A stretch of 64,000 bases of DNA from JACMLD01 sp044227095 (GCA_044227095.1 JBGAFV010000001.1:1860001-1924000); one strand, 5' to 3'. Numbered from the stretch's first letter, positions 17,825 to 25,949 are shown. The notes: a model not told the origin generated them from the sequence alone. Made by a program: numbers and translations.

Positions 17825-18403
17825 TTATCCTCCAAAAGATGAAAAAACATTCATCTTCTTAGTTGGCTGTTGTAATATTTTCTTCTTCACAAGAATGTCT
17901 TCCAGCATTTGCTTTGCACGAGTATATTGCGACCTGCTGGTGCTTTCCTCAATATCAAGCATTGTACCTATTTCCCTGTGAGAATATCCCTCTATTGCGT
18001 AAAGGTTTAAAACAGTTCTGTAACCAATTGGCAATATGCGTATACATTCTACAACCTGTTTTGCCTGTACAATAGACGGCACACTTTCTTCTCTAATCTG
18101 CATAGTTGTTGCGTGAATGATGTCTACGCTTTCATTAAACTTCTTATTCTTCTTCAGGTTATTGATGCAGGTATGAACAATGATTCTTCTTATCCATCCT
18201 TCAAATGCACCCTGGTTACGGAAAGTGTGTATTTGTGAAAATACTTTTATAAAACCTTCCTGCAACATATCCTCTGCATCTTCCCTGTTATGCGCAAACC
18301 TGTAACAAACTGCAAGCATTTTAGGACTGTACCTGTTGTACAATTCTTTCTGCGATGCAGCATCATTTCGTAAACAACCTTTTAAAATGGATTCCTCTGT
18401 CAT
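17825..18403 (-). CDS. RNA polymerase ECF sigma factor
   Basis: This is a 192-residue sigma-70 family protein with only regions 2 and 4, as in ECF factors. Region 2 includes AHNREDAEDMLQEGFIKVF near residues 37-55 and the promoter-melting/-10 recognition block GAFEGWIRRIIVHTCINNL near 65-83. Region 4 is the helix-turn-helix LPIGYRTVLNLYAIEGYSHREIGTMLDI near 124-151. The gene is the first of a two-gene minus-strand unit with the dual-membrane barrel protein, 78 bases between them. It probably directs an envelope-related regulon under control of that partner. The target promoters are unknown. Confidence 0.92.
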   Translation of the reverse strand: MTEESILKGCLRNDAASQKELYNRYSPKMLAVCYRFAHNREDAEDMLQEGFIKVFSQIHTFRNQGAFEGWIRRIIVHTCINNLKKNKKFNESVDIIHATTMQIREESVPSIVQAKQVVECIRILPIGYRTVLNLYAIEGYSHREIGTMLDIEESTSRSQYTRAKQMLEDILVKKKILQQPTKKMNVFSSFGG

Positions 18404-18723
18404 TGTGGACGTTTGGTAACCCGTAATTTAAGACAATTTTTAATACGGGTTGCTGCTTGGGATTTTAAATAAACTAATAGCAGATTTCAAAAAAAATACC
18501 TTTTCAACAACTATCTTAGAAAATATTTAAAAATTAATAGAACAGTGGAAAATTCGTTAATAAAAATGATTTTTTTTGTTCAAAAATCAAGGATTAGTGC
18601 TTTTAAAAAAAGCAAAAATTGTTTTTATTGCTTATGATTAAACCACTTTTAGGATGTGCCTGGTGCAGACAAACACGATAATTTTAAAGCATCGCATATA
18701 CACGGTTCCTGTTTTTTTATGCG
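18404..18723. other. AT-rich gap upstream of the sigma gene
   Basis: No gene is seen in these 320 bases. They contain an inverted repeat ACCCGTA (18419-18425) / TACGGGT (18444-18450) just before the sigma start codon, and several homopolymer A and T runs. The promoter of the sigma gene must lie here, but no TAnnTTTG box on the minus strand was found close to the start. Confidence 0.5.
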
Positions 18724-19212
18724 CTATTGTTTCTTTTTTACCAGGCTGTCTAAAGGATATTTCTGTTCCATTGATGTACGAATGCCTTCTGCCCAGCTAA
18801 TGATCAGTTGTTTTTGATCCGGAGAAAGAATAGCATCTTTATGTATCCAGGTATAACTGTTCAGCGGCATTTCATCTTCCTTTATCTGTTTAATAATTTC
18901 TTCCATTTTTTTGTATTGCCGGCGCAGGCTGAAAGTGGCAAATTCGTCAAAATTCAATTCCCTTTTTCCTTCCTTAACATGATTATCCATCCACCAGTCT
19001 ACCGGTTGTATTTTTGAATACCATGGATAAATGGTATTACCTGAATGACAATCATTGCAGCTTACTGCCAATATCTTTTTTACGTCTGCCGGCACCGGGT
19101 AAACAGCTGCAATTGAATTGGCAGGTACAACAACGGTTTCATTCTTTTTTGGATGAAAAAACTGGATGATAACAAGAGCTATCAGCAAGGCAATAAATAT
19201 TTTCTTTACCAT
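18724..19212 (-). CDS. Haem-binding domain protein (CxxCH)
   Basis: This 162-residue protein has an N-terminal membrane anchor (about residues 4-20), then a periplasmic domain with C52-N-D-C55-H56, the c-type haem attachment motif. The following NTIYPWYSKIQPVDWWMDNHV block is typical of the small Haem_bd family of Bacteroidota. Such proteins are thought to carry electrons or sense redox state in the periplasm, but the precise role is unknown. It is followed on the minus strand by the sigma unit after 320 bases, so it is probably expressed independently. The cytochrome assembly machinery is not in this window. Confidence 0.85.
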   Translation of the reverse strand: MVKKIFIALLIALVIIQFFHPKKNETVVVPANSIAAVYPVPADVKKILAVSCNDCHSGNTIYPWYSKIQPVDWWMDNHVKEGKRELNFDEFATFSLRRQYKKMEEIIKQIKEDEMPLNSYTWIHKDAILSPDQKQLIISWAEGIRTSMEQKYPLDSLVKKKQ

Positions 19213-19318
19213 TTCTTTAATTAGTTATTGAGTTGGTTTAAAATCTAAACACCATATTTTTCATACTGTGTTTAGTTGGGTAAACCTGTTTTGCCAGCGG
19301 CATATTGTTGTATTGGCT

Positions 19319-20848
19319 TTAGTGTTCAATCAGAATATCGCCTGTCATTTCTTTTGGCACCGGCAGCTGCATCATGGTTAATATAGTTGGTGCCAAATCA
19401 CCCAGTTTACCAGGCCTGATGGATCCTTTCCATTCTTTGTCAATAATAAAAAATGGTACCAGGTTTAGTGAATGTGCTGTATTGGGTGAACCATCATCGT
19501 TTATCATGTAATCAGCATTGCCATGGTCTGCGGTAAGAAAAACAGTATAGCCATTGTTTAATGCAGCGGTTACTACTTTTTCTACACAGGCATCTACAGT
19601 TTCGGCGGCTTTTACTACTGCGCTAAACACACCGGTATGACCAACCATATCCGTATTTGCGTAGTTAAGGCATATAAAAGAAGGCACTTTGCTTTCTATT
19701 TCCGGAATAATGGAAGTCGTCAGTTCATTGGCACTCATTTCTGGCTTAAGATCATAAGTGGCAACTTTTGGAGAAGGGGCCATAATCCTTTTCTCGCCTT
19801 CAAACGGTTTTTCGCGGCCACCGCTGAAAAAGAAAGTAACGTGCGGGTACTTCTCTGTTTCGGCAATGCGTATCTGTTGCAAACCATTTTGCGCAACAAT
19901 ATCGCCGAGTGTATTTTTAAGATCGTCGTTCTCAAATACTACATGCACATTTTTAAAAGAGTGATCATACTGCGTCATAGTAGTATAATCGAGGTTGAGT
20001 TTGTGCATGCCATTGTCCGGAAAGTCTTGCTGGGTAAGCACTTCAGTTATTTCACGGCAGCGGTCTGTACGGAAGTTGAAACATATGGCTACATCACCAT
20101 CTTTAATTGTAGCAACAGGTGTATTATCTGCATTGGTAACAACAGTTGGTTTAATAAACTCATCAGTAATATTATTCTGGTACGCTTGTTTAACTGCTTC
20201 AACAGCGTCTTTAGATTTTTCTCCGTTTCCATTTACTATTGCATCATATGCAAGGTGTACACGTTCCCAGCGTTTATCGCGGTCCATAGCGTAGTAACGA
20301 CCGCTGACAGTAGCAATTTTTCCTACAGAATTTTTTAAATGATTTTGGAGTTCGGTTATAAAACCAAGTCCGCTTTTAGGATCTGTATCTCTTCCATCTG
20401 TAAAAGCATGAATAAACACATTGGTTAAGCCCTGGGCTTTACATACATCAACCAAAGCCATTAAATGTTTGATGTGCGAATGAACACCGCCATCGCTTAC
20501 CAATCCTAATAAATGCAAAGGCTTACCAGATGTTTTTGCAAGGCGAATGCTTTGCAGCAGCACATCATTTTTGGCGAAAGATCCGTCGCGAATGGCAACA
20601 TTAATCCGCTGCAGTTCCTGGTAAACAATACGGCCAGCGCCGAGGTTAAGGTGACCAACCTCGCTGTTGCCCATTTGGCCATCGGGCAGGCCCACTGCTT
20701 CGCCGCAGGTAACAAGGGTTGTGTTAGGATATTTTTTATATAAACTGCTAACAAAAGGAACATTTGCGTTTTGAATTGCATCGGCTGATTTCTTTTTTCC
20801 GAGGCCCCATCCATCCATAATAACCAATATAATTTTTTTCTTTTCCAT
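19319..20848 (-). CDS. gpmI: 2,3-bisphosphoglycerate-independent phosphoglycerate mutase
   Basis: The enzyme interconverts 3- and 2-phosphoglycerate in glycolysis and gluconeogenesis using a manganese-dependent phosphoserine mechanism. The 509-residue length is standard. Visible features are the metal ligand D12 in VIMDGWG, the phosphorylated serine S62 in MGNSEVGHLNLGAGR, the FTDGRDTDP block near residue 148, the SGRYYAMDRDKRWERV block, and the C-terminal metal sites in CLNYANTDMVGHTG and FLTADHGNAD. The start at the ATG before KKKIILVIMDGWG is unambiguous. Downstream is an 106-base gap to the haem-binding gene. Confidence 0.97.
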   Translation of the reverse strand: MEKKKIILVIMDGWGLGKKKSADAIQNANVPFVSSLYKKYPNTTLVTCGEAVGLPDGQMGNSEVGHLNLGAGRIVYQELQRINVAIRDGSFAKNDVLLQSIRLAKTSGKPLHLLGLVSDGGVHSHIKHLMALVDVCKAQGLTNVFIHAFTDGRDTDPKSGLGFITELQNHLKNSVGKIATVSGRYYAMDRDKRWERVHLAYDAIVNGNGEKSKDAVEAVKQAYQNNITDEFIKPTVVTNADNTPVATIKDGDVAICFNFRTDRCREITEVLTQQDFPDNGMHKLNLDYTTMTQYDHSFKNVHVVFENDDLKNTLGDIVAQNGLQQIRIAETEKYPHVTFFFSGGREKPFEGEKRIMAPSPKVATYDLKPEMSANELTTSIIPEIESKVPSFICLNYANTDMVGHTGVFSAVVKAAETVDACVEKVVTAALNNGYTVFLTADHGNADYMINDDGSPNTAHSLNLVPFFIIDKEWKGSIRPGKLGDLAPTILTMMQLPVPKEMTGDILIEH

Positions 20849-21021
20849 GCCTTAAAACTACAGATTTTCAACGGAATGAGGGCTTTGCCTATTAAAATCA
20901 AGGGGAATAAGCGTTTTTTCTACACATAATGTAAGTTGGCATATTTTTAGTGCTATTGTTTGTCTCGCAATCCAGCCCTGTTGAAATACTCCCGAGATAT
21001 GAAAAACTAAAGTTAAGATTT

Positions 21022-21429
21022 ATGAAAAACTACCTGTGGCTTGTATTGCTGTCATTCACTTTTCTCCTCACTTCGTTCAAACCTCCCGCTTCTGCCGGAA
21101 CCGGAATGGAAATTGAAGACATAGTAGGCGCTTTAAAGACAGGAAACGCCACCCAATTATCGAGATACTTCGACATCCGTGTAGACATTACCCTTCCTGA
21201 TAAAAGCGATAATTATAGTCGTGCCCAGGCAGAAATGATAATCAGGGATTTTTTTAGTTACAACAACGTTCGCAGTTTTGAGATTAAGTATAAAGGCGAA
21301 AACAACGGATCGAAATATTGCATTGGTACTTTAAAAACAAAAAATGGTGATTACCGCACCAAACTGTTTATGAAGCAGAAAGATAGCAGGCAGGTGTTGC
21401 AGGAAATAGCTTTTCAAACAGTTGAATAA
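21022..21429 (+). CDS. DUF4783 domain protein, exported
   Basis: The ATG at 21022 gives a 135-residue protein with a signal peptide (hydrophobic core LWLVLLSFTFLLTS). An upstream ATG at 20950 would add 24 polar residues before the signal and is unlikely. The mature domain (IEDIVGALKTGNATQLSRYF, then YSRAQAEMIIRDFF) matches DUF4783, an NTF2-like small periplasmic fold of unknown function limited to Bacteroidota. Its position before nadC is a recurring Bacteroidota arrangement, but a terminator lies between them here, so they may be expressed separately. Confidence 0.82.
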   Translation: MKNYLWLVLLSFTFLLTSFKPPASAGTGMEIEDIVGALKTGNATQLSRYFDIRVDITLPDKSDNYSRAQAEMIIRDFFSYNNVRSFEIKYKGENNGSKYCIGTLKTKNGDYRTKLFMKQKDSRQVLQEIAFQTVE

Positions 21430-21452
21430 TAATATTTAGCCCTGAAAGACCT

Positions 21453-21483
21453 AAGGCTTGTAATTCTGTTGCAAGCCTTTTTT
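21453..21483 (+). terminator. Terminator after the DUF4783 gene
   Basis: Perfect 8-bp stem AAGGCTTG / CAAGCCTT with an 11-base loop, followed by TTTTTT. It lies 23 bases after the stop. Confidence 0.82.
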
Positions 21484-21485
21484 GT

Positions 21486-21602
21486 GTCCCTGAACAGTAG
21501 TATATAGTATTAAGTATTATTATTCAGATAGGGTGTTAGCCATATGGAATCCTTCCTTTTAGTACAGTTCTAAATACTAAATACTGTATACTGAGTACTC
21601 AA
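21486..21602. repeat. Intergenic 'TAGTATT/ATACTA' repeat
   Basis: The stretch is built from variants of AGTATATAGTATTAAGTATT and, inverted, AAATACTAAATACTGTATAC with TGAGTACTCA. A similar block occurs at 57279-57370. It is non-coding and can form imperfect hairpins. Confidence 0.6.
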
Positions 21603-21610
21603 TATCTTTG
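21603..21610 (+). promoter_or_regulatory. -7 promoter box (TAtcTTTG) at nadC
   Basis: A perfect TAnnTTTG match ends four bases before the nadC ATG, which would place the transcript start at or next to the start codon. No -33 TTG is seen because the DNA upstream is repeat. Confidence 0.45.
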
Positions 21611-21614
21611 TTTG

Positions 21615-22469
21615 ATGAACACTTTTGATGAGCAATTAGCTGTATTAATTGAAGCAGCATTTAAAGAAGATGTTGGCAGTGGCGATCATTCTACTCTTAG
21701 CTGCATACCCGCAGGTGCAAAAGGAAAAGCTGTTTTAAAAATTAAACAGGATGGTATACTTGCTGGTATGGCGATAGCAGAAAAGATATTTAAATACGCA
21801 GCCCCTGCTGTAAAATTTATTGCATTTAAAAAAGATGGTGATCTAATGAAGTTTGGCGAAACCGCATTTGAAGCCGAAACTTATGTTCATACCATCTTGC
21901 AATGCGAAAGACTGGTATTGAATTGCATGCAACGTATGAGTGGTATTGCCACACTTACCCATCAATACACAGAAAAACTAAAAGGTTATAAAACTAAAAT
22001 ACTAGACACAAGAAAAACAACCCCAAACTTTCGGTTGCTGGAAAAAGAAGCAGTACGCATAGGCGGTGGCGTAAACCACCGCATGGGATTGTATGATATG
22101 ATTATGCTGAAAGATAACCATATTGATTATTGCGGGGGCTTGCAACAAGCTATAGAACGTGCATACCAGTATGTACAAACAGTAAAACCAGGTTTAAAAA
22201 TTGAAGTAGAAACAAGAAATATTGATGATGTAAAAAAAGTGCTGGCTGTTGGTAAAATAGATCGCATAATGCTTGACAATTATACACCGGAGCAGGTTGC
22301 TGAAGCAATAAAACTTATTAATGGAAGATTTGAAACAGAAGCCAGTGGCGGCATTAATCTTGATAACCTGCAAGCCTATGCAGCAACAGGTGTTGATTAT
22401 ATAAGCGCAGGTGCGCTTATTCACCAGGCAAAAAGCCTGGACTTAAGTTTGAAAGCAGTGATAGAATAA
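21615..22469 (+). CDS. nadC: Nicotinate-nucleotide pyrophosphorylase (carboxylating)
   Basis: NadC converts quinolinate and phosphoribosyl pyrophosphate into nicotinate mononucleotide in de novo NAD synthesis. The 284-residue protein shows the family blocks GSGDHST near residue 22, CERLVLNCMQRMSGIATLT near residue 97, LDTRKTTPNFRLLEKEAVRIGGG near 131-153 (landmarks T135, R140 and K144), MGLYDMIMLKDNH near 156, and the barrel end EASGGINLDNL near 236. The ATG at 21615 is preferred over the TTG one codon upstream. nadA and nadB are not in the window. Confidence 0.96.
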   Translation: MNTFDEQLAVLIEAAFKEDVGSGDHSTLSCIPAGAKGKAVLKIKQDGILAGMAIAEKIFKYAAPAVKFIAFKKDGDLMKFGETAFEAETYVHTILQCERLVLNCMQRMSGIATLTHQYTEKLKGYKTKILDTRKTTPNFRLLEKEAVRIGGGVNHRMGLYDMIMLKDNHIDYCGGLQQAIERAYQYVQTVKPGLKIEVETRNIDDVKKVLAVGKIDRIMLDNYTPEQVAEAIKLINGRFETEASGGINLDNLQAYAATGVDYISAGALIHQAKSLDLSLKAVIE

Positions 22470-22480
22470 TTTTAAAATTG

Positions 22481-22599
22481 CTGATTTTGAGATTTTGTGA
22501 TTTGCGCTCCCAACTTAACGGCACTAAAATTTTTTAACTGTAATTTTGATCCTGATTTTTCAATAAATTATTCTGCACTAAAGAAAATCTCAAAATCAG
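22481..22599. repeat. 16-bp perfect inverted repeat between nadC and the SUI1 gene
   Basis: CTGATTTTGAGATTTT (22481-22496) is exactly complementary to AAAATCTCAAAATCAG (22584-22599), with 87 bases between. A related AATCTCAAAATTG motif lies at about 439-451 before gpsA. It occupies almost the whole intergenic gap. Confidence 0.75.
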
Positions 22600-22611
22600 A
22601 AATCGCTTTTT

Positions 22612-22956
22612 ATGTCGAAAAAAAATAAACCAGACGCACGTGGCTTTGTATTTAGCACAAATCCTGATTTTTCTTTTGAAGAACATAATAACGAAGCTGC
22701 CCAAACACTTTCTCCAAAACAACAGAAACTGCGCATAAGGTTAGATACAAAGCACCGTGCAGGCAAGGCCGTTACACTTATTACAGGCTTTATAGGAAAA
22801 GAAGAAGATCTGGAAGCACTTGGAAAGCACTTGAAAAATTATTGCGGTAGCGGCGGTGCAGTAAAAGATGGTGAAATTATTGTGCAGGGAGATCACCGCG
22901 ATAAAGTTTTGCAATGGCTGCTTAAAAACGATTATACACAGTCTAAAAAAATATAA
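22612..22956 (+). CDS. SUI1-family translation initiation factor (YciH-like)
   Basis: This is a 114-residue protein with a polar N-terminal arm (about 1-40) and the SUI1 domain: RIRLDTKHRAGKAVTLITGF near residues 42-61 and LKNYCGSGGAVKDGEIIVQGDHRDKVLQWL near 77-106, with the diagnostic CGSGG turn. Bacterial members resemble eukaryotic eIF1 and are thought to tune initiator tRNA or start-codon selection. It is followed three bases after its stop by a small membrane protein, implying co-transcription. The ATG start fits family length. Confidence 0.92.
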   Translation: MSKKNKPDARGFVFSTNPDFSFEEHNNEAAQTLSPKQQKLRIRLDTKHRAGKAVTLITGFIGKEEDLEALGKHLKNYCGSGGAVKDGEIIVQGDHRDKVLQWLLKNDYTQSKKI

Positions 22957-22958
22957 AC

Positions 22959-23159
22959 TTGTTTGTAAAAATTCTTGCAGCGCTTTCCATTATATGCGTG
23001 GTTGCAGCAGCCATTACATTTGTATTGTATGGCAGGGCAAGAATGAAAGAACAGGAAGAAAAGGAAAAACGGTTCTTAACACTGCATTATACTTGTTTGG
23101 GCATTCTGTTTTTAATTGGTATTATTTATATGTTTTTTATGGTAGAGACAGAAACATAG
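22959..23159 (+). CDS. Small two-helix membrane protein, hypothetical
   Basis: A 66-codon frame starts at TTG three bases after the SUI1-factor stop. It would make two membrane helices (about residues 4-24 and 43-61) around a charged loop ARMKEQEEKEKR. The charged loop between two clean hydrophobic segments and the tight spacing argue for a real, translationally coupled gene. There is no family match I can name. The TTG start and small size keep confidence moderate. Confidence 0.55.
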   Translation: MFVKILAALSIICVVAAAITFVLYGRARMKEQEEKEKRFLTLHYTCLGILFLIGIIYMFFMVETET

Positions 23160-23293
23160 AAGAAATGGCTGGTTGCTGATTTTTTTATTGATGATGTCCT
23201 TTTGATGAATAATCGCTTTGTTTCTTTTTTGCCCTAAGCTCCGCCCGGTGCATGTCTCACGCAACGGAATTTGTAAAATGCTTTATTCGGTTC

Positions 23294-23728
23294 TTATCCA
23301 ATAAAATTATTTGTACGGTGCGTGCCATCGCAATAAGGTTTATTGTTTGATCCGCCACACCTGCATAAGGCAACTGTACCAGTTTTTGTTTCTTCGGTAC
23401 CATCAGATTTTTTTACTACAATTTCTCCTTTTACAAGTAAAGGACCATTGGGTAAGCATTCAATAATATTTGCAGCAGGTATAGCAGGTAATTCTTCAGG
23501 TGTTTGTTCTACAGCGTTTTTTATATAGCTTAAAGCACCGCTGGGGCATTTATCAATCTGTGCTATGATGGTGGCTGTAGCTGCTGCATCGGGCATTATC
23601 CACGGCCTTCTGGCAGGGTCAAACACATCTCTCAAACCATGCCAGCATATTTTAGAGTGAATGCATACATCCGGCTTCCAGATAATGGTTATGTCCTTAT
23701 TGCTGTATTTGTGTGTTTTGATCGGCAT
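23294..23728 (-). CDS. Fer4_19 / CDGSH iron-sulfur protein
   Basis: The 144-residue protein joins two metal-binding modules. The N-terminal half (residues 1-75) is a divergent mono-cluster ferredoxin-like YjdI domain with C22, C28 and C61 (KCPSGAL). The C-terminal half carries a perfect CDGSH signature, C122-x-C124-x2-S-x3-P-x-C133-D-G-T-H137, which binds a 2Fe-2S cluster with one histidine ligand. An upstream ATG would add 11 hydrophobic residues not found in the family, so the start MPIKTHKYS is chosen. The likely role is redox or iron-sulfur handling in the cytoplasm. It is transcribed away from the small membrane gene. Confidence 0.88.
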   Translation of the reverse strand: MPIKTHKYSNKDITIIWKPDVCIHSKICWHGLRDVFDPARRPWIMPDAAATATIIAQIDKCPSGALSYIKNAVEQTPEELPAIPAANIIECLPNGPLLVKGEIVVKKSDGTEETKTGTVALCRCGGSNNKPYCDGTHRTNNFIG

Positions 23729-23782
23729 AAAAACAATTAAAATAATTATCGCACAGAGCAAACAGGGAAAAAGAGAATTTAG

Positions 23783-23852
23783 CCTTTAGCTACAAGCCGT
23801 CAATTTGTTTTAATAAAGGCTAGTAGCTAAATGCTAACAGCTAAAAGCTATC
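23783..23852. repeat. AGCT-rich intergenic repeat
   Basis: The gap between the icd stop and the Fer4/CDGSH start contains repeats of TAGCTACAAG, TAGTAGCTAAA and GCTAACAGCTAAAAGCTA, the same type as at 25950-26252 and 53270-53520. The sequence is self-complementary and non-coding. Confidence 0.65.
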
Positions 23853-25307
23853 TTATTGTCCCGCAGCCACGCTGTAAGATTTTTTATCGCCCCATTTATT
23901 TAATATTTCTGAAGAAGCAATTTTAAAATTACCGCTAAGGCTTATGTACAAACCAAGTATATCCTGTTGTGTAAGTGGTTCTCCGTCTAAAGATTCAAAA
24001 CGAACGTTGTATACGTTTACCAGGTTCGTGTATACAGAACCGGTAGGCCATACCTGGGTACCACGGTTGCTGATGTTTACCAGTTTAAATTTAACACCCG
24101 CATGGCGCTGGCACTTGGTAGCAATAGCCTGCGGTTGCTCGTGACTATCGATAAACATATCTACACCTACAATGCTGTCTTCATTGCCATCATCATTGCT
24201 AAACATCATTGCATTTTGTGCAAGCTTATAAGGAGTAGGTGTTCCTGGCATATTGGGTAACACCGGTTTTGCATTGCTGGCAGGTTTTTTACCAAGGTTG
24301 CTGATAACTGCATCTGCAAATTCTGTAGTGTTCACAGGTTTTATCGATTTATCGCCAAAGTCTCCTGTATGCACGCCACTTTCTAATGTATACAACAAAG
24401 CATTTTCAATATTGCCTGCATTTTCTGTAAGTCCAACATGCATTAGCATAGAAATACCGCTTAATAACAATGCTGTGGGGTTAGCAATGTTTTTACCTGC
24501 AATATCCGGTGCTGTACCATGTACGGCTTCAAAAATAGAAATGTGATCGCCTACGTTTGCGGAAGGCGCAAATCCTAACCCGCCTACAAGGCCTGCACAC
24601 AAATCTGAAACAATATCTCCCTGCAGGTTGGTAAGTACAACTATATCAAAAGTATCTGGTCTTGTTACCAGTTTCATGCATAGGTCATCAACAATAATAT
24701 CATCTGCTTTTAGCTCAGGATATTCTTTTGCTACTTCATAAAAGCATTCAAGAAAAAGGCCGTCTGTAATCTTCATAATATTGGCCTTGTGCCCGCAACT
24801 GATACGCCTTGCTTTTTTTTGTTTTGCCAATTCAAAAGCATAACGGATTACCTGCATACTACCTGGGCGGGTAATAAACCTGCGGCTAAGAGCCACATCG
24901 TGTGTAAGCATGTGTTCAATACCACCGTAAGTATCTTCAATATTTTCACGTACAATAGTTATATCAATTGGTATACCTGCTTTACTAAAAACAGTATCTA
25001 CACCATGCAGGGTTTGAAAAACTCTTTTGTTGGCGTAAGTGTTCCATGTTTTTCTTGCAGTAACATTAATGCTTTTTACGCCTTTGCCTTTGGGTGTTTC
25101 CATAGGTCCCTTAAAAAGCAATCCCAGCGATTCTATTGAATGCTGTGCTTCCGGTGTCATACCATTTGAGAAACCTTTATCGAAAACCCATTTGCCCATA
25201 TCTACAAACTCATACTCAAGCGGAACATTAGCGGCAGAAAAAATTTTTAAAACTGCGGCCATAATTTCCGGGCCGATACCATCTCCGTTTGCTACTGCAA
25301 TTTTCAT
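23853..25307 (-). CDS. icd: Isocitrate/isopropylmalate family dehydrogenase, probable isocitrate dehydrogenase
   Basis: The 484-residue enzyme begins with the family N terminus IAVANGDGIGPEIM. It contains ITIVRENIEDTYGGIEHM near residue 117, where isocitrate or isopropylmalate is bound, GHKANIMKITDGLF near 172, and the metal-binding DIVVLTNLQGDIVSDLCAGLVGGLGFAPSANVG block (landmarks near 220-252). The extra C-terminal domain of about 130 residues beyond the standard core resembles the Thermus-type long isocitrate dehydrogenase. Isopropylmalate dehydrogenase normally ends near residue 350, so isocitrate is the better substrate call. NAD or NADP use cannot be settled. It is monocistronic by context. 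Confidence 0.87.
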   Translation of the reverse strand: MKIAVANGDGIGPEIMAAVLKIFSAANVPLEYEFVDMGKWVFDKGFSNGMTPEAQHSIESLGLLFKGPMETPKGKGVKSINVTARKTWNTYANKRVFQTLHGVDTVFSKAGIPIDITIVRENIEDTYGGIEHMLTHDVALSRRFITRPGSMQVIRYAFELAKQKKARRISCGHKANIMKITDGLFLECFYEVAKEYPELKADDIIVDDLCMKLVTRPDTFDIVVLTNLQGDIVSDLCAGLVGGLGFAPSANVGDHISIFEAVHGTAPDIAGKNIANPTALLLSGISMLMHVGLTENAGNIENALLYTLESGVHTGDFGDKSIKPVNTTEFADAVISNLGKKPASNAKPVLPNMPGTPTPYKLAQNAMMFSNDDGNEDSIVGVDMFIDSHEQPQAIATKCQRHAGVKFKLVNISNRGTQVWPTGSVYTNLVNVYNVRFESLDGEPLTQQDILGLYISLSGNFKIASSEILNKWGDKKSYSVAAGQ

Positions 25308-25559
25308 GTATACTTATTTTAGTTTTAGTGGTCGATCTGTTTGGTGGCTTTGCCGGGATAAATCATAAGCGTTCATCCTGTAATTTAATGGATGAACAAA
25401 ACGGAAAACAAATAAAATTCGTATGGCAAGTTGAAATATCCGGGGCTAAAATAATCCGGCCAAATATAAGCGTAGTCACCGGCATTTTTATCAGCCGCTC
25501 CAACAAAAGTTAGCCGCTCCGCAGGTTTTTTTGTATCTTTCCACAGCAAACAATTTTCG

Positions 25560-25946
25560 ATGGTCTCAAAAGTATCCGAAGGCATAGAGATTAGTGTAGA
25601 AACTTTCTACCAACCAGACTACTCTAACCCACTGCAGTCTGAGTTTATGTTTGCGTACCGCATATCTATAGAAAATAAAAACAATTTTCCGGTAAAACTT
25701 CACCGCCGCCACTGGCAGATTTTTGACAGTAACGGCCAAAACCGTGAAGTAGATGGAGAAGGTGTTGTGGGTGTACAGCCAAAACTTAACCCCGGCGAAA
25801 AATACCAGTATGTAAGCGGTTGCAACCTGCGTACAGAAATGGGTAGAATGATTGGCACTTACCAGATGGAAAACCTCAACACCAAAAAGATTTTTGAAGT
25901 AACCATTCCTTCTTTTGAAATGGTAGTTCCGTTTAAAAATAACTGA
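25560..25946 (+). CDS. apaG: ApaG family protein
   Basis: This 128-residue single-domain immunoglobulin-like protein matches ApaG (DUF525) along its whole length: GIEISVETFYQPDYS near residue 8, FAYRISIENKNNFPVKLHRRHWQI near 30-53 (landmarks F30 and W51), then VDGEGVVGVQPKLNPGEKYQYVSG near 62, with the family glycine-rich turn. ApaG has been linked to cobalt/magnesium resistance in enterobacteria, but its molecular function is unknown. The start is the only ATG before the domain. It is followed by a 574-base repeat-rich gap before mfd. Confidence 0.92.
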   Translation: MVSKVSEGIEISVETFYQPDYSNPLQSEFMFAYRISIENKNNFPVKLHRRHWQIFDSNGQNREVDGEGVVGVQPKLNPGEKYQYVSGCNLRTEMGRMIGTYQMENLNTKKIFEVTIPSFEMVVPFKNN

Positions 25947-25949
25947 GAA

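Noticed and set aside
19637..20338. Open frame of 233 codons on the plus strand inside gpmI
   Set aside because: It lies entirely antisense to a full-length, well-conserved mutase and its translation shows no recognisable domain or codon pattern.
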